From: DATGXB01 sp035298905
Lineage (GTDB): Bacteria > Cyanobacteriota > Cyanobacteriia > Cyanobacteriales > Nostocaceae
Direction: 5' to 3'
Length of the DNA: 21,266 bases
Assembly: GCA_035298905.1 (NCBI GenBank)
Contig: DATGXQ010000594.1
Coordinates: forward strand, 1-21,266
Shown here in pieces: positions 16,390 through 21,266 of the stretch. The notes under the pieces are model-generated. The model did no database searches. It was not told the DNA's origin and saw only the letters and a list, made by a program, of their open reading frames with translations. How positions within the stretch are numbered: position 1 is the stretch's first letter; each line of letters starts with the position of its first letter. The position numbers and the translations under genes are program-made.

Positions 16390-17565
16390 ATGAATAAAAC
16401 TATTAAACTACCCCAAAAATTAATGCTGCTGGGTGCTGGGGAACTAGGAAAAGAATTTGTAATTGCTGCTCAACGTTTAGGAAATTATATAATAGCTGTC
16501 GATCGCTATGCAAATGCACCAGCAATGCAGGTAGCTGACTGTGCGGAAGTAATTTCTATGCTGAGTGCTGAAGATTTAGAAGCTGTGGTGAGTAAGCATC
16601 AGCCTGATTTAATTATTCCTGAAATTGAAGCGATTAGAACTGAAAAACTGCTGGAATTTGAACAACGCGGAATTACAGTCATTCCCACAGCAGCAGCGAC
16701 TAACTACACCATGAACCGGGACAGAATTAGGGAGTTAGCGCACCGAGAGTTAGGAATTAGAACCGCTAAATATGGCTATGCGGTGACTTTAGAGGAATTA
16801 ATAGCGGTTTCCGAGTCCATAGGTTTTCCCAATGTCGTAAAACCGGTCATGTCGTCCTCTGGTAAAGGTCAATCGGTGGTACAGGATAGGACAGAGGTAG
16901 AAAAAGCGTGGAATTATGCCATTTCTAACTCCCGTGGAGACAGTCAAAAAGTCATCGTCGAAGAATTTATTAACTTTGAAATCGAAATTACCCTCTTGAC
17001 AATTAAACAATGGCATGATGAGACAATTTTCTGTCCGCCCATCGGCCACCGTCAAGAACGGGGCGACTATCAAGAATCATGGCAACCCGCAGGCATTTCC
17101 GAAGATAAAATCTTAGCAGCGCAAGAAATAGCCAAAAAAGTCACCGATGCGTTAGGTGGTGCAGGAATATTCGGAGTAGAATTTTTCATCACTAAAGACG
17201 AAGTAATATTTTCCGAACTTTCCCCCAGACCCCATGACACAGGCATGGTAACATTAATTTCCCAAAACCTGAACGAATTTGAATTACATTTACGAGCAGT
17301 TTTAGGCTTACCCATTCCCCACATTGAAGTATTCGCACCCTCAGCCAGCGCAGTAATTTTAGCCTCGGAAAAATCAGACTCAATCTCTTATTTAGGAGTC
17401 GCTGAAGCTTTAGCAGAGAAAGATGTAGACATTCGCTTATTTGGTAAACCAACTTCTCACCCTTACCGACGCATGGGAGTAGCCTTAGCTAAAGCCGAAA
17501 ACATCGCAGCAGCGAGAGAAAAAGCCACCCAAGCTGCGAGTAAAATTAAATTAGTTTCGCAATAA
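16390..17565 (+). CDS. purT: Formate-dependent GAR transformylase (PurT)
   Basis: ATP-grasp enzyme that uses formate and ATP to formylate glycinamide ribonucleotide, the folate-independent route for the third step of purine synthesis, in the cytoplasm. 391 residues, almost the same as the E. coli enzyme. Motifs: LLGAGELGKE (GAGELGK at 15-21) for GAR binding, AIRTEKL, NRDRIRELA with LGIRTAKYGYA, the ATP-grasp loop MSSSGKGQSVV, then GVEFFI and SELSPRPHDTGMVTL with metal-binding acidic residues. The C-terminal lid domain includes FGKPTSHPYRRMGVALA. ATG at 16390 with a poor ribosome site. It seems to be transcribed alone: unrelated genes flank it and a palindrome follows. Confidence 0.96.
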   Translation: MNKTIKLPQKLMLLGAGELGKEFVIAAQRLGNYIIAVDRYANAPAMQVADCAEVISMLSAEDLEAVVSKHQPDLIIPEIEAIRTEKLLEFEQRGITVIPTAAATNYTMNRDRIRELAHRELGIRTAKYGYAVTLEELIAVSESIGFPNVVKPVMSSSGKGQSVVQDRTEVEKAWNYAISNSRGDSQKVIVEEFINFEIEITLLTIKQWHDETIFCPPIGHRQERGDYQESWQPAGISEDKILAAQEIAKKVTDALGGAGIFGVEFFITKDEVIFSELSPRPHDTGMVTLISQNLNEFELHLRAVLGLPIPHIEVFAPSASAVILASEKSDSISYLGVAEALAEKDVDIRLFGKPTSHPYRRMGVALAKAENIAAAREKATQAASKIKLVSQ

Positions 17566-17610
17566 GTTGTTAAACCTTTAATTTGTCAATTCTTACAGTC
17601 ACAAATCTTG

Positions 17611-17630
17611 TGGGGTGGGCATCTTGCCCG
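17611..17630. repeat. Small dispersed hairpin repeat
   Basis: GGGCA-TCT-TGCCC (17617-17629) forms a tight hairpin within GTGGGGTGGGCATCTTGCCC. From recall this is a common intergenic string in Nostoc-like genomes. It lies 3' of purT. Confidence 0.5.
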
Positions 17631-17666
17631 CTCTATCTAAATTTAAATAAATAATTTTATCTGTTA

Positions 17667-17700
17667 GTAGAGACGTTCCATGGAACGTCTCTACATTTTT
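17667..17700. terminator. Perfect 28-bp palindrome between purT and thiC
   Basis: GTAGAGACGTTCCA is followed directly by its exact reverse complement (17667-17694), then ATTTTT on the plus strand. Placed between two convergent genes, it could stop transcription from both sides. Its half-site resembles the dispersed TAGAGACGTT palindromes of Nostoc-like genomes, so it may also be a spreading repeat. Confidence 0.6.
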
Positions 17701-17730
17701 AAAATCACAATTTCAGAGAACTATTTAATT

Positions 17731-19104
17731 TTAGCTTTGTGCTACTTTTTCCCGTGCTAAGAAATTCTCTAGTTCGGTCAAAGCATCAGCATCAACCTTG
17801 GTTTGCATGGGACAGAATTTCGGTCCACACATCGAACAAAACTCAGCAGTTTTATAAATGTCTGCTGGTAATGTTTCATCATGATATTCTTTTGCTCTTT
17901 CGGGGTCGAGTGCTAACTCAAATTGACGGTTCCAGTCAAAATTATAACGAGCGCGGGAGAGTTCATCATCTCTATCTCTCGCACCAGGGCGGTGTCTAGC
18001 AATATCCGCCGCATGGGCAGCTATTTTGTAAGCTATTAACCCGTTACGAACATCTTCTGCATTAGGTAATCCCAAGTGTTCTTTAGGTGTCACATAGCAC
18101 AGCATGGCAGTACCATACCAACCAGCCATAGCCGCACCGATAGCCGAGGTAATATGGTCGTAACCAGGAGCGATATCTGTCACCAAGGGACCGAGTACAT
18201 AGAATGGTGCTTCTGAACACTCTTCCATCTGCTTACGAACGTTAAACTCAATTTGATCCATAGGTACATGTCCTGGCCCCTCTACCATGACCTGTACATC
18301 GTGTTCCCAAGCCTTGCGGGTGAGTTGTCCCAGGGTTTTAAGTTCCGCTAGTTGTGCTTCGTCTGAGGCATCATGAGTACAGCCGGGACGCAAGGAGTCA
18401 CCTAAACTGAAGGAAACATCGTATTTTTTGAAGATTTCAATGATGTCGCGGAAATGGGTATACAAGGGGTTTTGTTTGTGGTGATGCAGCATCCACCGGG
18501 CTAAAATCCCACCACCACGGGAAACAATACCAGTGATGCGGCTTCTGACTAAAGGTAAATGTTCAATTAAAATACCGGCGTGGATAGTTTGATAATCTAC
18601 CCCTTGCTGTGCATGTTTCTCGATAACGTGCAAGAAATCATCTGCGGTCAGATTTTCGATTTTGCCGTGGACACCTTCTAAAGCTTGATAAACTGGAACA
18701 GTACCAATGGGGACAGGTGAAGCGTTAATAATGGCAGTGCGGATTTCATCTAAGTTACCACCACCTGTAGACAAGTCCATGACGGTATCAGCACCGTATT
18801 TTACCGCCAGCTTTAACTTATCTACTTCTTCCTGTAAGTTAGAAGAGTTGGGAGAAGCACCAATATTAGCATTTACTTTACACTTAGACGCGATGCCGAT
18901 CGCCATCGGTTCTAGATTAGTGTGATTAATATTCGCGGGAATAATCATCCGTCCCCGTGCTACTTCTTCGCGGATGAGTTCAGCAGGTAGGTTTTCCCGC
19001 TTCGCTACATAGTGCATTTCTTCGGTAATCACACCCTGACGAGCGTAGTGCATTTGCGTTACATTGCTTTGCCCACGCCGTTTAGCAACCCATTCTGTAC
19101 GCAT
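17731..19104 (-). CDS. thiC: Phosphomethylpyrimidine synthase
   Basis: Radical-SAM enzyme that rearranges aminoimidazole ribotide into hydroxymethylpyrimidine phosphate for thiamine synthesis; cytoplasmic. 457 residues, as in other cyanobacteria. The C-terminal iron-sulfur motif is complete: CSMCGPKFC gives Cys423, Cys426 and Cys431. Other family blocks: ANINHTNLEP, KVNANIGASP, GADTVMDLSTGG, GTVPVYQA, SRGGGILARWMLHH, SLGDSLRPGC, MVEGPGHVPMDQI and GPLVTDIAPGYDHI. The frame opens five codons earlier at a TTG, but that codon overlaps the ribosome site; GAGG nine bases before the ATG at 19102-19104 supports the shorter protein. A TPP riboswitch covers the leader, so expression should fall when thiamine diphosphate is plentiful. 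Confidence 0.97.
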   Translation of the reverse strand: MRTEWVAKRRGQSNVTQMHYARQGVITEEMHYVAKRENLPAELIREEVARGRMIIPANINHTNLEPMAIGIASKCKVNANIGASPNSSNLQEEVDKLKLAVKYGADTVMDLSTGGGNLDEIRTAIINASPVPIGTVPVYQALEGVHGKIENLTADDFLHVIEKHAQQGVDYQTIHAGILIEHLPLVRSRITGIVSRGGGILARWMLHHHKQNPLYTHFRDIIEIFKKYDVSFSLGDSLRPGCTHDASDEAQLAELKTLGQLTRKAWEHDVQVMVEGPGHVPMDQIEFNVRKQMEECSEAPFYVLGPLVTDIAPGYDHITSAIGAAMAGWYGTAMLCYVTPKEHLGLPNAEDVRNGLIAYKIAAHAADIARHRPGARDRDDELSRARYNFDWNRQFELALDPERAKEYHDETLPADIYKTAEFCSMCGPKFCPMQTKVDADALTELENFLAREKVAQS

Positions 19105-19126
19105 AGAAAAATTCCTCAATATACAG

Positions 19127-19203
19127 CTTCCCTTCGCTGGTATTACCCAGTCTCAGGTGTTAAGGGTTTGTTCTCAGCCTAGTAATCTAAGCACCCCTAG
19201 CAT
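19127..19203 (-). promoter_or_regulatory. TPP (THI box) riboswitch
   Basis: Read on the minus strand, the thiC leader contains AGGGGTGC, then CTGAGA, then ACCC, and later CCTGAGACTGGGTAATACCA followed by GCGAAGGGAAGC. These are the conserved blocks of the thiamine diphosphate aptamer in the right order. The aptamer ends about 10 bases before the thiC ribosome site, which leaves no room for a terminator, so control of translation start is the likely mode. Confidence 0.93.
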
Positions 19204-19211
19204 GGTTGTCA

Positions 19212-19242
19212 ATTGTACCATTTTCGTTCAGGCTTGGGGCAA
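19212..19242 (-). promoter_or_regulatory. Possible thiC promoter
   Basis: On the minus strand TACAAT (19212-19217, 5 of 6 to the -10 consensus) would start RNA near 19205, just before the riboswitch. The best -35 candidate is TTGCCC (19237-19242, 4 of 6) at a long 19-base spacing. The -10 is plausible, the -35 weak. Confidence 0.35.
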
Positions 19243-19383
19243 TGGTGTTAATAATTCTTGGTATCAGTAAGTTTAGTAGAATGTTATCTTTAATTTATAT
19301 AACCAGTTACTTCGGTGTCCTTTTTGGGCAATCTATAAATGTAGCCGTTAAACGTTGATTCAGCAAAGGGAGCATTCTGCCTT

Positions 19384-20505
19384 ATGGGTACATGGGATGA
19401 AACAAATGATCTAGCCTCAGAAGACACCGAGTATTTAGATAATAAGGATCAGGAAACAGAAGTAGAAGAATCATTAGAGGAAGAAGATGATATTTTACCA
19501 TCTAGATTTTCTATTTCAGTTTCCCGAACAGATTTTGATGTTGATGGTATAGTTAAGCGTTTACGACAGGATGATATTCGTATTCCTGATTTTCAACGTG
19601 CTTATGTTTGGAAACCTAAACAAGCTTCTCGTTTAGTAGAATCCCTATTACTAGGTTTGCCAGTTCCTGGTATTTTTCTGGCCAAGGAATTAGACACTAA
19701 TAGACTACTAGTACTTGATGGACAACAAAGGTTAATTAGTCTTAAGTCATTTTATGATGGTAAATTCCCTAACAGTCGTAGTTCTTTTACTTTAAAAGGT
19801 GTTCATGACAATTTTCAGGGCAAGACTTATAAAGGATTAACTGACGTTGAACGTAGGCAATTAGATAACTCTGTCATATCCGCTACTATTATTCAAGCAG
19901 ATCCAGATAATGAAGAAAGTATTTACTATATTTTTGAAAGGTTGAATACTGGAGGAACTTTACTAAAACCTCAAGAAATACGGGCTTGTATTTATCATGG
20001 TGAATTAAATGATTTACTTAGGAGCCTAAATAATAATTCTGCATGGCGTAATATATATGGTATTAAAGACAAGAACAAAAAAGATCAAGAATTGATTATA
20101 AGATTTTTAGCACTTTATTTTGAGAGTAACTACAAGCCTTCTATGAAAGATTTTATTAATAAATTTATGAACCGTAATAGAGATTTAAAATATTATTCTA
20201 GAGACCAAATTATCAAAGCTTTTGCACCAACAGTAGAATTGATTGAAAAATGTATTGGAAGTAAAGTATTTAGACCAGAAAAAATATTTCTTCCAACTTT
20301 TTTTGAGTCAATTATGGTTGGGGTTGCTAGAAGATTAGAAAAAGGAGAAGTTCAAAATACTGAAAACTTTAAAGAACGATACTATAGTCTTACTCAAAAT
20401 GAAGAATTTAAGTCTATATCAATGAGAAACCGCAACTTAACTGGTGAACAAAATGTAAAAGAAAGAATAAGAATGGCTACAGAAGCTTTTGCTGATTTAA
20501 TATAA
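19384..20505 (+). CDS. Stand-alone DUF262 (GmrS-like N-terminal) protein
   Basis: 373 residues. The first 40 residues are extremely acidic (VEESLEEEDD). The DUF262 core follows: IPDFQRAYVWK (67-77), ESLLLGLPVPGIFL, the hallmark LDGQQR (Asp112, Gln114, Gln115, Arg116) and FERLNTGGTLLKPQEIR (from 184). DUF262 is a ParB/sulfiredoxin-like nucleotide-binding fold found in GmrSD-type restriction enzymes and other defence proteins, where it hydrolyses nucleotides and is coupled to a DUF1524 HNH nuclease. Here no HNH motif follows, so the protein has only the DUF262 half. ATG at 19384, with AAGGGAG about 11 bases upstream; TATAAA at 19334-19339 may be its -10. Divergent from thiC, convergent with the Uma2 gene. 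The biological role is not known. Confidence 0.85.
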   Translation: MGTWDETNDLASEDTEYLDNKDQETEVEESLEEEDDILPSRFSISVSRTDFDVDGIVKRLRQDDIRIPDFQRAYVWKPKQASRLVESLLLGLPVPGIFLAKELDTNRLLVLDGQQRLISLKSFYDGKFPNSRSSFTLKGVHDNFQGKTYKGLTDVERRQLDNSVISATIIQADPDNEESIYYIFERLNTGGTLLKPQEIRACIYHGELNDLLRSLNNNSAWRNIYGIKDKNKKDQELIIRFLALYFESNYKPSMKDFINKFMNRNRDLKYYSRDQIIKAFAPTVELIEKCIGSKVFRPEKIFLPTFFESIMVGVARRLEKGEVQNTENFKERYYSLTQNEEFKSISMRNRNLTGEQNVKERIRMATEAFADLI

Positions 20506-20574
20506 TTCAAGTGAGAACTAAAAGAAAAAGTTTTAGAAGTTAGTATTTTGTAAGATTAGCTACAGCTAGGCTTT

Positions 20575-20600
20575 TTCTTGAATGTTCTTGTATATTCTTG
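20575..20600. repeat. TTCTTG repeated at 10-bp spacing
   Basis: TTCTTG occurs at 20575, 20585 and 20595, exactly one helical turn apart, in the short gap between the convergent DUF262 and Uma2 genes. It may be chance or an old tandem duplication. Confidence 0.5.
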
Positions 20601-20609
20601 AAATACCTT

Positions 20610-21266
20610 TCAAACCTCATCCGGGTTAACCCCAAGCTGACGCAACTTTTCCGCTAAAAGTGCGGCTTTTTGCTTTTGCTGTTCCAACTCAGAGGCTAAT
20701 TGCTGGGCTTTCTCATCACTACTTAACAACAAATTTCCCTGTAAATCCCACCAGCGCAGCCAGGGAGCTTGCATATTTTGATACTGACCTTGCCAAATTC
20801 CTAACTCTACACCTAATGGCAAAATTGGATAATGACCCCTTTTATTAGCTGGTACTAACTCATAATGACCATCAACTAAATGATAGACTTCTACACTGGC
20901 TTTTTGAACTTCATAAATCCCATAAAACGGTACTCTAATTGCTTGCTCATATACCCAAAATTTACCAGTTAGAGGGGTTGTATCTCGTTCTTCTGTACCA
21001 TCCCCAGAGACGAATTCTAAAACGATTAAAGGTGCTACATATTCCTGCCATAATACGTAGGAACGCCGAAACTGTCCGTTTAACATTGGTGGTACATTTG
21101 GCACATAAAACCAATCTGGTGCTTCTGCTCCTTTTTCTGGTGGATCGGCTAAACGCCAATAAATACCGCAATCTTGACCGATGGCATATTGACCATCAGG
21201 ATGTATTTTTTGTAATTGGTCTTTGATAGATTCTGTCAGTAAGATGCTTTGGGGATGTTCTTGAAA
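20610..21266 (-). CDS. Uma2-family (DUF820) nuclease-like protein, 5' end outside window
   Basis: The frame is open without a stop to the window edge, giving 218 visible residues plus the stop; the true start is beyond the window and the GTG at 21104 is internal. Reading back from it gives GQDCGIYWRLADPPEKG, then AEAPDWFYVPNVPP, typical Uma2 text. The PD-(D/E)XK fold is suggested by PDW followed by VLEFVSGDG and DTTPLTGKFWVYEQ, then VPFYGIYEV and LGIWQGQY. The C-terminus is a short coiled coil (ASELEQQKQKAALLAEKLRQLG), common in cyanobacterial members. Such genes are very numerous in cyanobacteria and their function is unclear, though they are classed with restriction endonuclease-like folds. 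It is convergent with the DUF262 gene about 100 bases away. Confidence 0.88.
   Translation of the reverse strand, partial: FQEHPQSILLTESIKDQLQKIHPDGQYAIGQDCGIYWRLADPPEKGAEAPDWFYVPNVPPMLNGQFRRSYVLWQEYVAPLIVLEFVSGDGTEERDTTPLTGKFWVYEQAIRVPFYGIYEVQKASVEVYHLVDGHYELVPANKRGHYPILPLGVELGIWQGQYQNMQAPWLRWWDLQGNLLLSSDEKAQQLASELEQQKQKAALLAEKLRQLGVNPDEV

Noticed and set aside
19117..19119. TTG as the thiC start
   Set aside because: It overlaps the GAGG ribosome site; the ATG at 19104 is properly spaced.
21102..21104. GTG as the start of the Uma2 gene
   Set aside because: The frame continues upstream to the window edge with typical Uma2 sequence, so this is an internal codon.

Overview
The window looks like chromosomal DNA of a filamentous, probably heterocyst-forming cyanobacterium (Nostoc/Anabaena-like). 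The evidence is eleven copies of the HIP1 octamer GCGATCGC in 21 kb, many 7-bp tandem repeats between genes (the STRR style known from heterocystous cyanobacteria), AT-rich spacers, and cyanobacterial versions of accD, leuB, thiC and pilD. No rRNA, tRNA, CRISPR array or full insertion sequence was seen.

Region 1-7.2 kb (accessory). Two overlapping minus-strand genes encode the membrane subunits of a CUT1-type sugar ABC importer, and a minus-strand lipoprotein gene about 4 kb away encodes a matching solute-binding protein. Between them lie two plus-strand genes: an 820-residue AAA+ ATPase with a long unusual N-terminal part, and a membrane-anchored alpha/beta hydrolase. No importer ATPase is present. 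The short gap between the convergent hydrolase and binding-protein genes contains a 171-bp MITE-like element with 21-bp imperfect inverted ends and a perfect 8-bp target duplication.

Region 7.2-12.7 kb (mostly core). A plus-strand MFS transporter is followed by a spacer built from 7- and 8-bp arrays. Four minus-strand genes come next: accD (acetyl-CoA carboxylase), pilD (prepilin peptidase), a small unknown gene and leuB (leucine synthesis). A 564-bp gene-free stretch lies between accD and pilD.

Region 12.8-17.6 kb, all plus strand. An ABC-2 type exporter pair (ATPase, then a permease with an inserted coiled coil) ends at a good terminator. A small pentapeptide-repeat protein and purT (purine synthesis) follow.

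Region 17.6-21.3 kb. A perfect 28-bp palindrome separates convergent purT and thiC. thiC (thiamine pyrimidine synthesis) is read leftward under a clear TPP riboswitch. The right end holds a stand-alone DUF262 protein facing a Uma2-family nuclease-like gene whose 5' end is outside the window.

The genes do not form one pathway. The strongest unusual items are the MITE with its target duplication, the AAA+ protein with a possible degenerate nuclease domain, and the DUF262/Uma2 pair. I did not find convincing evidence for a complete new multi-gene system.
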